A stretch of 29,413 bases of DNA from Lachnospiraceae bacterium (GTDB taxonomy: Bacteria > Bacillota_A > Clostridia > Lachnospirales > Lachnospiraceae). The stretch is taken from assembly GCA_017464645.1 (NCBI GenBank), contig JAFTZF010000034.1:1-29413 (forward strand), in the 5' to 3' direction. Below the pieces are notes generated by a model. That model was not told the origin of the DNA and ran no database searches. It was given only the letters and a program-made list of their open reading frames with translations. A program made the translations under genes and the position numbers. Shown piece after piece: positions 23,291 through 29,413 of this stretch. The first letter of the stretch is position 1. Each line of letters starts with the position of its first letter.

Positions 23291-24466
23291 CTATTTTCCC
23301 TTCTTCACTGCCTCTTCCCTTTGACGACAGATCTCCGCCCAGCTGGGAAGTTTACTCAAAGCCTCTGTAAAATCCTTCATAGCCCTGGGAACATCAATGT
23401 TCTGCGGACAGATCCGGCTGCACTGACCGCAGTCCATGCAGGCTGACGGCTGTTTTTCCGCCGGCATTCCTTCCACTCGCATACCCACGTTAATGGTTGG
23501 TGAAAAACGAAGCTCATTATAGAAAGCCAGGAGCCCCGGAATATCCAATTCCATGGAACAGCCCTCGCAGCAATAGCGGCAGCCGGTACAGGGAACGGAA
23601 TTCTTCATTCCTTCCGCCAGCTCCATCAGAAGCTCTGTTTCTTCCCCGGACAGCGGCTTCTCCTCAGAGAAAGTCTTTACATTGTCCATCATCTGCTCCA
23701 TATTGGACATGCCGCTGAGCACCATCTTTACCCCCGACAACCCTTGCAGGAATCGAAAGCCCCAGGCTGCAATGGATTCATCGGGCCGAATTGCTTTCAG
23801 CCTGCTCTCTTCTGCCTCGCTTAAGCTTGCCAGCTTTCCACCGCGGACCGGCTCCATGACCCATACGGGAATTCCCCGCTCTGTCAGAAGCTCGTATTTT
23901 CCTTTGGCATCCTGCAGCGTCCAGTCCAGATAGTTCAACTGAATCTGGCAGAATTCCATATGGGCTTTGCAGGCATCCAGGAAGGTTCGCAGCCCTTCTG
24001 TCTGCGCATGGCAGGAAAAGCCCAGATGCTTAATTCTGCCTAAACGCTTCTGCTCCTTGAAATAGTCAATGATCCCCCACTTGGGGTCTAAGTAGGTCTC
24101 CATGGACTTTTCGTATACATTGTGCAGGAGATAAAAATCAAAGTACTCCACCCCGCATTTTTTCAGCTGTTCCTCAAAAACAGCGGCCGGGTCATAGGCA
24201 TCCGTGATCTGATGACCCGGGTACTTGGTAGCAAGGTAATACTGTCCCCGCTCATACTCTCCCAGCGCCCTTCCCATCACACGCTCAGATTCTCCGTTGT
24301 GATAAGGCCAGGCTGTATCAAAATAATTCACCCCATGCTCCATGGCATAGCGAACCATTTCTTTTACCCGGGTTTCATCAATGGTTCCATCTGCCATCTG
24401 GGGCAGCCGCATGGTTCCAAAGCCCAATAGGGGTAATTTCTTGTCCTGGAATTCACCATAAATCAT
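23291..24466 (-). CDS. Aldo/keto reductase with C-terminal 2x[4Fe-4S] ferredoxin-like domain
   Basis: This 391-residue cytosolic oxidoreductase has an AKR (beta/alpha)8 barrel with the catalytic tetrad D50, Y55, K81 and H115. A C-terminal ferredoxin-like region carries two cysteine sets: C293, C296, C299 (or C300), C303 and C343, C346, C349, C353-Pro. The second set is a classical CxxCxxCxxxCP. Such fused enzymes are common in Clostridia, their substrates are mostly unknown, and the clusters suggest electron exchange with ferredoxin. The frame runs 24 codons further upstream into fbp; the ATG at 24466 has AAGGAG inside the last codons of fbp, 7 nt away, so the genes are cotranscribed and translationally coupled. 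Confidence 0.92.
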   Translation of the reverse strand: MIYGEFQDKKLPLLGFGTMRLPQMADGTIDETRVKEMVRYAMEHGVNYFDTAWPYHNGESERVMGRALGEYERGQYYLATKYPGHQITDAYDPAAVFEEQLKKCGVEYFDFYLLHNVYEKSMETYLDPKWGIIDYFKEQKRLGRIKHLGFSCHAQTEGLRTFLDACKAHMEFCQIQLNYLDWTLQDAKGKYELLTERGIPVWVMEPVRGGKLASLSEAEESRLKAIRPDESIAAWGFRFLQGLSGVKMVLSGMSNMEQMMDNVKTFSEEKPLSGEETELLMELAEGMKNSVPCTGCRYCCEGCSMELDIPGLLAFYNELRFSPTINVGMRVEGMPAEKQPSACMDCGQCSRICPQNIDVPRAMKDFTEALSKLPSWAEICRQREEAVKKGK

Positions 24467-24473
24467 AGTTTTC

Positions 24474-26465
24474 TTACTCCTTATGATCCTCTGTAACTGC
24501 ACCGGAACGATAAGCCTCCAGCAGACTGCGCAAATCATCTACCTGAGCCTGCAGGGTTCTTCCGATATCGGTCTCCGCTATCTTCGCCCGGGAATCCATT
24601 CGCTCAAATACCAGGGAATCGTTCGCGATGTCGTGGTTGTTGTAAATGGCATCCTGGCGTCCCTCAAAGGGATGATGGGACACGATCCGGATATTTCTGG
24701 AATTGTAAATGAGAGTGTACCCTGCAATTCCGCTGGTGGGCTGATATGCCTTACAGAATCCACCATCAATAACGATCAGTCTGCCGCCGCCCTTAATGGG
24801 GCTCTCGCCCTTTTTAGCCTTCACCGGCACATGACCATTGATAATGTGACAATGGGGTCCGTCCAGACCAAACTCCTTTAAAAGCATTTCGCAGACTGCC
24901 GAATCATTGTACAGGGTATAGTACGCATTCTTCGGCTCTGCCCAGGAGGATTCATCCTTAATAAACCGGCGCTCAAAGGTTGTCATTCGGTCTCTGCCGA
25001 AAATCGGACTGTTTCGGCCGGCCCACAGCCACCACAGGAAGTCCAGGCCGAACTGTCGCTCAGGGGAACCCGGCTTGTCATAAAACGCACAACGGGCTGT
25101 CTTTTCGGCATAATCCAGGAATTCCTTGCCGCAGCGCTCTTTGCCTCCGATGGTGAAGCTTAAAAACTTGCCGTCTTCCGCCATGGGAATACAGCCGTGG
25201 AACATCAGGTTTCCGTTAAAGATCTTATACAGTCCGCCCTTGGAATACAGGAAACGCACATGCTGCTGCAGTTTCTCACTGCGCTTGAAGGAAGCCGTCA
25301 GCTGGTTGATCACCTGGCTCTCTTCTGCAGTCAGCTCATAGGGATTGGCCGGGTCCACTGTGGGGAAGTCGCAATCCTCCAGAGCATAGGTCTGTTCGCC
25401 AATGGTAATGGTCTTATTTTTGTAATCAATTTTGTCCAGCAGCAGGCGGTCCTTCATGCCAAATTCCTGGCGGCGAAGGAGTTTCTGTCCCTCCAGCTTG
25501 AACAAAATGATGGTGATAGCTTTATACATACGGGCAGACATGATCTTGTCACGCTCCGTATACTGGTCTGCATCCGAGCCTGTCAGCTTCACCGTAAAGC
25601 AGCTGGTATCGGACTTCCGATACACCTCATTGGCGAAGATAGACAGCGGACGCAGGGAAATACCGTAGCCCGTCTCAATTACATCCAGGTTGTTGTAATG
25701 GATGGAGTTGGAAAGCACGGTAGCTACCAGCGTGCGGGAACCGGATGCCGCTCCCATCCAGAGAATATCATGATTGCCCCACTGAATATCCACACTGTGA
25801 TAATTCATCAGGGAATTCATAACAATATCCGCTCTGGGACCACGGTCGAAAATATCTCCCACAATGTGCAGGTGATCCACTGCCAGACGCTTGATCACTT
25901 CCGCAATGGCTTCAATCATACTGGCTCCCTGGCCAATATCAATGATGGTGCTGATGATATTTTCGTAATAATCCCGCTTATCTGCCTCTTCATAACGGAT
26001 GTGGAGCAGCTCATCGATGATGTAGGCATATCCCTTAGGCAGAGCCTTACGCACCTTGGAACGGGTATACTTGGAAGATATCCAGCGGCACAGCTCGATC
26101 AACCGATGAAGGGTGATCCGATACCACTCATCCAGGTCTTCTGTGGCTTCTGCCACAAGAGCCAGTTTTTCTTCCGGATAATAAATCAATGTGGCCAGCT
26201 CATCCCGGTCATGGCGGGGCAGGCTGGTTCCGAACAGCTCATCCAGCTTTTCCTTGATAACGCCGGAGCAGGAATTTAAAATATGCAGGAACGCTTCGTA
26301 TTCTCCATGAATATCGGAAATAAAGTGCTCTGTGCCCTTTGGTAAATTTAAAATAGCCTGAAGATTAATAATCTCCGTACTGGCTGCCTGTACCGTTGGA
26401 TACTGCTTTGCCAGCAACCGCAGATAGTGCAATTCTTCCGGTTTAAAGGTTCGTTCGGATTTCAT
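24474..26465 (-). CDS. fbp: Fructose-1,6-bisphosphatase, class III
   Basis: The enzyme dephosphorylates fructose-1,6-bisphosphate to fructose-6-phosphate in gluconeogenesis. The 663-residue length and calcineurin-like metallophosphatase motifs DIHGEYEAF (51-59), GDIFDRGPRAD (203-213) and GNHD (230-233) identify the class III (Firmicutes Fbp/YydE) type, unrelated to E. coli Fbp. The N-terminal LHYLRLLAKQYPTVQAA is also typical. A TTG seven codons upstream is possible, but AAGGAGG lies 8 nt before the ATG at 26465. It begins 13 nt after the deoR stop and is followed after 7 nt by the aldo/keto reductase gene. Being in an operon with a DeoR regulator suggests control by sugar-phosphate level. 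Confidence 0.96.
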   Translation of the reverse strand: MKSERTFKPEELHYLRLLAKQYPTVQAASTEIINLQAILNLPKGTEHFISDIHGEYEAFLHILNSCSGVIKEKLDELFGTSLPRHDRDELATLIYYPEEKLALVAEATEDLDEWYRITLHRLIELCRWISSKYTRSKVRKALPKGYAYIIDELLHIRYEEADKRDYYENIISTIIDIGQGASMIEAIAEVIKRLAVDHLHIVGDIFDRGPRADIVMNSLMNYHSVDIQWGNHDILWMGAASGSRTLVATVLSNSIHYNNLDVIETGYGISLRPLSIFANEVYRKSDTSCFTVKLTGSDADQYTERDKIMSARMYKAITIILFKLEGQKLLRRQEFGMKDRLLLDKIDYKNKTITIGEQTYALEDCDFPTVDPANPYELTAEESQVINQLTASFKRSEKLQQHVRFLYSKGGLYKIFNGNLMFHGCIPMAEDGKFLSFTIGGKERCGKEFLDYAEKTARCAFYDKPGSPERQFGLDFLWWLWAGRNSPIFGRDRMTTFERRFIKDESSWAEPKNAYYTLYNDSAVCEMLLKEFGLDGPHCHIINGHVPVKAKKGESPIKGGGRLIVIDGGFCKAYQPTSGIAGYTLIYNSRNIRIVSHHPFEGRQDAIYNNHDIANDSLVFERMDSRAKIAETDIGRTLQAQVDDLRSLLEAYRSGAVTEDHKE

Positions 26466-26478
26466 CACAACATCCTCC

Positions 26479-27240
26479 TTATACAATAATTACTTCCAGG
26501 CCCAGCTGTTCCATGGCTGTGACCTCCGCCCGATTGCACTTTTCATCCGTAATCAGGTGCACGGAAGGCCTTACATCACACAGATGGGCAAATCCTGCCC
26601 GTCCGATTTTTGTATGGTCTGCCACAATCAAAATATTTTTTGCTCTTTCAATCATGATGCGGTTTACCACTGCCTCATCAGGATGAAACGAGGTAGCGCC
26701 TGCCAAAGCACTGATTCCATCTACAGACATGACCGCCCAATCCGCCTGATAATGACGCAGCTGCTCCTGAGCATCCCCGCCAAAGGTAAATGCATGCTGC
26801 GGATTGATCTCTCCTCCCAGAAGCAGCGCATGAATGGAGGGTACTCCTCCCAGTTCCATGGCAATGGTAAGAGAATTGGTCACCACGTTTAGATTCTTGT
26901 GATTTTTCAGAGCTACTGCCAGACAATGGGTTGTCGTCCCCGAGTTAACAAAAAGCGTACTTCCGTCTTCAATCTGCCTTGCGGCAGCTTCTGCAATGGC
27001 CTGCTTTTCCGCCGAACAATTGCCCCAGCCTGACATTACCACCGGGGTCTTCAGGATTGCTCCCCCCTGCATCCGCTCCAGATATCCATCCTGTTCCAGC
27101 GCATCCAAATCATTGCGCACTGTGACCAGGGTCACGCCTAAATCCCGGCTTAAATCTGAAACCAGAACCTTTCCGTCCCTGCGCAGAGTCTCCAATATTT
27201 TTCTTCTTCGAACATCAATTTTCAGCTTATTATCTGCCAT
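26479..27240 (-). CDS. DeoR-family transcription regulator
   Basis: This 253-residue sugar-phosphate-responsive regulator has an N-terminal DeoR helix-turn-helix (RRRKILETLRRDGKVLVSDLSRDLGVTLVTVRNDLDALE) and the linker GYLERMQGGAIL. The ISOCOT-fold effector domain contains VNSGTTTHCLAVAL, VVTNSLTIAMEL, LLGGEINPQ and the C-terminal ADHTKIGR, which typically contacts a phosphorylated sugar. A GTG one codon earlier is possible; the ATG at 27240 has AAGGAG 8 nt upstream. It sits between the SIS-domain gene (22 nt upstream) and fbp. CGAAAA-type repeats at both divergent promoters upstream of the SIS gene are candidate binding sites. Whether it represses or activates is unknown. Confidence 0.93.
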   Translation of the reverse strand: MADNKLKIDVRRRKILETLRRDGKVLVSDLSRDLGVTLVTVRNDLDALEQDGYLERMQGGAILKTPVVMSGWGNCSAEKQAIAEAAARQIEDGSTLFVNSGTTTHCLAVALKNHKNLNVVTNSLTIAMELGGVPSIHALLLGGEINPQHAFTFGGDAQEQLRHYQADWAVMSVDGISALAGATSFHPDEAVVNRIMIERAKNILIVADHTKIGRAGFAHLCDVRPSVHLITDEKCNRAEVTAMEQLGLEVIIV

Positions 27241-27262
27241 CACGCAGTCTCCTTGCTAATAC

Positions 27263-27865
27263 TTACAGGGCTTTGTGGTTCAAACGCTCACCTACAGCTC
27301 CGCCCGGATGAATCAGGGCGAACTGCTCCGCCTGATAACCGGTCTCCTCAATTACAGCCGCCTGCAGCGCATGGAAAATCATGCACAATGCAGTGGTACT
27401 GGTAGTTCCCTGTGCATTCCATTTGTCTGTCTCCCGATTTACATACTGCTTCAACACTACATCAGCAGCCTGCGCCAGAGGAGACTCCATATTTTCTGTT
27501 ACTACAATAATAGATACTCCTTTTGCCTTGCAAATATCCACAATAGGAAGCAATTCCTTGGTCTTGCCGCCGCGGGATGCAAAGATCATAACATCACCCT
27601 TCTGCAGGAATCCGGATGCTCCGTGCACTGCCTCTGCCGGGGAAATAAATCTTGCCGGACGCTCGATGCAGCACATGAGATGTGCGAAGTGCTGGCAAAT
27701 AATGCCCGAGTGACCACAGCCAGCTGCTCCGATACGCTCTGCATTTGCCAAAAGCTCTACTGCTTTTCCAAACTGCTCTTCATCGAAATAGTTTTTCATC
27801 TCTGTAATACATGCTGCTTCAATATCATATGCTTCCAATGCTGCTTTTACTGATTCTTTCTTCAT
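27263..27865 (-). CDS. SIS-domain sugar-phosphate isomerase/binding protein
   Basis: This 200-residue cytosolic protein has a SIS domain: GAAGCGHSG (47-54) at the phosphate site, FASRGGKTKELLPIV with the S/T-rich loop near 97-104, and the late helix GTTSTTALCMIFHAL. It ends with HPGGAVGERL (186-195), a motif seen in KpsF/GutQ arabinose-5-phosphate isomerases and related proteins. The length is that of single-domain members such as 6-phospho-3-hexuloisomerase, without CBS domains. AAGGAGG precedes the ATG. It is the first gene of a transcript with deoR, fbp and an aldo/keto reductase, so a ketose/aldose phosphate isomerase is the best guess. The exact substrate cannot be read from the sequence. 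Confidence 0.87.
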   Translation of the reverse strand: MKKESVKAALEAYDIEAACITEMKNYFDEEQFGKAVELLANAERIGAAGCGHSGIICQHFAHLMCCIERPARFISPAEAVHGASGFLQKGDVMIFASRGGKTKELLPIVDICKAKGVSIIVVTENMESPLAQAADVVLKQYVNRETDKWNAQGTTSTTALCMIFHALQAAVIEETGYQAEQFALIHPGGAVGERLNHKAL

Positions 27866-27898
27866 AAATATATTCCTCCTTAAAAATTATCTAAAAAG

Positions 27899-27927
27899 AA
27901 AATAACATTTTCTTTTCGAATAATCAA
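27899..27927 (-). promoter_or_regulatory. Promoter of the SIS-deoR-fbp-AKR transcript
   Basis: TTGATT (27922-27927) and TATTTT (27899-27904) have a 17-bp spacer on the minus strand, about 35 nt before the SIS-gene ATG. A CGAAAA element (27913-27918) lies in the spacer. Confidence 0.6.
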
Positions 27928-27985
27928 TACTCGTTTTCGCTAATTTTAAGCAATCTTTTTTGTTCACTTTTTACCTTTACGAAAA
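27913..27985. promoter_or_regulatory. CGAAAA repeats at the divergent promoters, candidate DeoR operators
   Basis: TTTTCG occurs at 27913-27918 and 27934-27939, exactly 21 bp apart (two helical turns), and in the opposite orientation as CGAAAA at 27980-27985, just upstream of the yjbQ -35. The first lies between the -35 and -10 of the SIS-gene promoter. DeoR-family proteins often use spaced direct or inverted half-sites of this kind. The assignment is inference from position. Confidence 0.4.
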
Positions 27986-27990
27986 TTGTA

Positions 27991-28019
27991 TTGACTTTTT
28001 GTCCCTAAAATCCTATAAT
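27991..28019 (+). promoter_or_regulatory. Promoter of the YjbQ-family gene
   Basis: TTGACT (27991-27996) and a consensus TATAAT (28014-28019) have a 17-bp spacer. The start near 28026 gives a leader of about 60 nt that opens with a small hairpin (AGGGGCC 28029-28035 with GGCCTCT 28039-28045, one G-U pair). Confidence 0.88.
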
Positions 28020-28087
28020 ATGGGAAAAAGGGGCCTATGGCCTCTGAGCAGTAATAACACTAAAAACTATTTTAAGGAGGACTCCCC

Positions 28088-28708
28088 ATGGAATTTGTTG
28101 TATTTCAGAAAGAATTGGAGCTTCAGTCTCGCGGCTGGATCCCCACCTTCCACGATGTTACAAAAGAAATTAATGAAATCGTTGCAGCTTCCGGTGTAAA
28201 GAACGGTACCGTTTGTGTAGCTTCTCACCACACCACCTGCTCCGTTATGATTCAGGAATGCTCTCATGATATCGATAGCTTTGATATCGAGTTCCTGCAG
28301 CATGACCTGCTGGACATCATGCGTAAAATGATTCCGGACTTCGCTGAGGAGCATCAGTATCGTCATCCGGGCCCCATCCATACTCAGTATGGCCGCCACG
28401 TAGATGAGCCTGGTGATTACACTTCCATGAACACCGACGGACATCTGCGCAGCGTATTCTTCGGCCGCAGCGAAACCATCACCATCAAAGATTTCGCACT
28501 GGATACCGGTGAATTCGCTCACATCTACCTGGTTGACTGGGATCACGTACGTGCTCGCCGCCGTCAGCTGAACGTAACCGTTATGGGTACTACCGATGAT
28601 ATCGGCGATCGTAAGTGGAACAACGGAGAAGTTATCAACACCCTGCGTAAGTACACCGATGAAGAGAAAGCATACGATGTACACTTTGATCTGCAGTTGA
28701 AAAGATAA
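28088..28708 (+). CDS. YjbQ/UPF0047-family protein, long form
   Basis: Proteins of this family have a small metal-binding beta fold; a weak thiamine-phosphate synthase activity has been reported, but their physiological role is unsettled. This 206-residue member has the hallmark VASHHTTCSVMIQE (H47, H48, C51), NTDGHLRS (115-122, H119) and the strand IYLVDWDHVRARRRQLNVTVMG, which normally closes the protein. Here about 40 more residues follow (168-206, charged, ending VHFDLQLKR), plus a loop insertion with YRHPGPIHTQYGRH. AAGGAGG precedes the ATG and the promoter is strong. It diverges from the SIS-deoR-fbp operon, so a link to sugar-phosphate metabolism is more likely than to thiamine. Codon choice is unusually optimal, pointing to high expression. 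Confidence 0.88.
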   Translation: MEFVVFQKELELQSRGWIPTFHDVTKEINEIVAASGVKNGTVCVASHHTTCSVMIQECSHDIDSFDIEFLQHDLLDIMRKMIPDFAEEHQYRHPGPIHTQYGRHVDEPGDYTSMNTDGHLRSVFFGRSETITIKDFALDTGEFAHIYLVDWDHVRARRRQLNVTVMGTTDDIGDRKWNNGEVINTLRKYTDEEKAYDVHFDLQLKR

Positions 28709-28769
28709 TTTCGTATCTACATAATCATTATCATTTTACTACAAATTACTGCCAGTAAAATGAATCATA

Positions 28770-28805
28770 AAGGCTCCCGGCGATGAATTCATCGCCGGGA
28801 GCCTT
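28770..28805. terminator. Bidirectional terminator, perfect 36-bp palindrome
   Basis: From AAGGCTCCCG at 28770 to CGGGAGCCTT at 28805 the sequence is a perfect palindrome centred between 28787 and 28788. The plus strand continues CCTCCTTTTTTC, suiting termination after the YjbQ gene. The minus-strand tail is less T-rich. It separates two convergent genes. Confidence 0.88.
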
Positions 28806-28828
28806 CCTCCTTTTTTCAGGTCTTTTTT

Positions 28829-29131
28829 CTATTTCTGACCTTTCCCCTTATCCATCTGTTCCAGGCTCTTAAACAGCGAAAAAATATAAGATGCCCCAAA
28901 CACATTCAATGCCTTTGGGCCAGTGATAGCCGTCGGATTCTTCGCCAACCGCTGCAGAGCTTTTGCAAAACTGGCCTTGGTAATGGATTTATCCTTCCTG
29001 CTTACAAACATCTCTCCGCCTCGGATCACATACTCAAAAGGCAAGCCTTTTGCCGTATAAAAGGTTTTTCCCTGATATTCTTGTAAAAGCTGCCATAATT
29101 CATCAATGGTAAGTGTCGCAATGTAAAGCAT
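28829..29131 (-). CDS. Small uncharacterised protein next to the rRNA operon
   Basis: I do not recognise this 100-residue protein. It is probably cytosolic: there is no signal peptide and no membrane segment. It has an N-terminal helix (TIDELWQLLQEYQGK), a possible beta region with aromatic residues (TFYTAKGLPFEYVIRGGEMFVSRK), a middle helix (TKASFAKALQRLAKN), a glycine/proline turn (GPKALNVFGASYI) and a basic tail rich in K and Q. The frame extends 20 codons further upstream, but those overlap its own promoter. The ATG at 29131 has GGGAGGAG upstream and fits the promoter at 29163-29191. It stands alone between the rRNA terminator and a bidirectional terminator, so it is a separate transcript. 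Confidence 0.8.
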   Translation of the reverse strand: MLYIATLTIDELWQLLQEYQGKTFYTAKGLPFEYVIRGGEMFVSRKDKSITKASFAKALQRLAKNPTAITGPKALNVFGASYIFSLFKSLEQMDKGKGQK

Positions 29132-29162
29132 CTCTGCTGTCTCCTCCCGGTTGTTATCTCTG

Positions 29163-29191
29163 ATTCTACTCGTCCAACACACATCTGTCAA
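29163..29191 (-). promoter_or_regulatory. Promoter of the small uncharacterised gene
   Basis: A consensus -35 TTGACA (29186-29191) and a -10 TAGAAT (29163-29168) are separated by 17 bp on the minus strand, only about 12 bp after the rRNA terminator T-tract. The leader is about 25 nt. Confidence 0.85.
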
Positions 29192-29202
29192 TTTTTAATA
29201 AC

Positions 29203-29229
29203 AAAAAAAGGATTGATCAACTCAATCCT
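29203..29229 (-). terminator. Terminator after the 23S rRNA gene
   Basis: AGGATTGA (29209-29216) pairs with TCAATCCT (29222-29229) around a 5-nt loop, and the minus strand then has an uninterrupted run of T (29203-29209). It lies about 70 nt after the 3' end of 23S rRNA. Confidence 0.88.
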
Positions 29230-29298
29230 CTTCCTCTTACACCTTCAAAATCACATATTGAATACCCTACTGACATCTTTCTCTTCCTATGACGTTCC

Positions 29299-29413
29299 TG
29301 GTCAAGCCCTCGACCGATTAGTAGCAGTCAGCTCCATACATTACTGCACTTCCACCTCTGCCCTATCTACCTCGTCGTCTTCAAGGGGTCTTACTACTTG
29401 CGTATGGGATATC
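29299..29413 (-). rRNA. 23S ribosomal RNA, 3' end (gene continues beyond the window)
   Basis: On the minus strand the sequence reads GATATCCCATACGCAAGTAG through TTGAAGACGACGAGGTAGAT to CTGACTGCTACTAATCGGTC and ends GAGGGCTTGACC. This is the conserved last ~115 nt of bacterial 23S rRNA (helices after the sarcin-ricin loop, ending in the segment that pairs with the 5' end of the molecule). The exact 3' terminus is estimated at about 29299. No 5S gene or tRNA follows before the terminator. Confidence 0.96.

Noticed and set aside
25197..26279. 360-codon plus-strand open frame
   Set aside because: It is an antisense shadow of class III fbp, which carries all its metal-binding motifs on the other strand.

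Overview
The window looks like a chromosomal segment of an anaerobic, spore-forming low-GC Gram-positive of the class Clostridia, most likely family Lachnospiraceae. The reasons are: AGGAGG-type ribosome binding sites almost everywhere; sigma-A promoters with 17-bp spacers; sporulation genes (spoIIM and a SpoVB-like flippase); a NifS/NifU/IscR iron-sulfur operon; RNase Y; a class III fructose-1,6-bisphosphatase; QueH instead of QueG; and a Gram-positive LexA box in front of recA. The family assignment is inference from gene content; the genus cannot be fixed by eye.

Layout. 1-414: the 5' end of gap (minus strand) and a divergent PHP-type histidinol-phosphatase. 1224-5490: a minus-strand operon iscR-nifS-nifU-DUF1189-mnmA, headed by a promoter and a near-perfect IscR-type operator; the desulfurase and scaffold feed Fe-S assembly, and the desulfurase probably also feeds tRNA thiolation by MnmA. 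5534-6850: a SpoVB-like flippase on the plus strand. 7030-10621 (minus): aroF, a Xer-type recombinase, spoIIM and proC. 10737-14192 (minus): rny, recX and recA, with rny and recA having their own promoters. 14253-16958 (minus): asd and argH, each with its own promoter and structured leader. 16970-21495 (minus): a response regulator and histidine kinase, an unrecognised membrane-anchored protein, a VanY-like D,D-carboxypeptidase and QueH, tightly packed. 21633-23190 (plus): an SsuBC/TauBC-like ABC ATPase and permease without a substrate-binding protein. 23291-27865 (minus): a SIS-domain sugar-phosphate protein, a DeoR regulator, class III FBPase and a ferredoxin-fused aldo/keto reductase, in that transcription order. 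A YjbQ-family gene (28088-28708) diverges from it. 28829-29413 (minus): a small unknown gene with its own promoter, a strong terminator, and the 3' end of a 23S rRNA gene.

There are no CRISPR arrays, prophage genes, tRNAs or intact transposons. The most unusual observations lie between genes. The terminator after proC has the spoIIM ribosome binding site in its 3' arm and a sigma-E-like -10 in its 5' arm. The argH leader has two overlapping, mutually exclusive inverted repeats with the promoter -10 inside one arm. The aroF terminator is interrupted by what looks like two abutted IS3-family ends. The 23S gene is followed by a terminator with no 5S rRNA gene before it. At gene level, the FBPase/SIS/DeoR/AKR/YjbQ neighbourhood and the two-component/unknown/VanY/QueH neighbourhood are the best candidates for functional modules that are not fully described.
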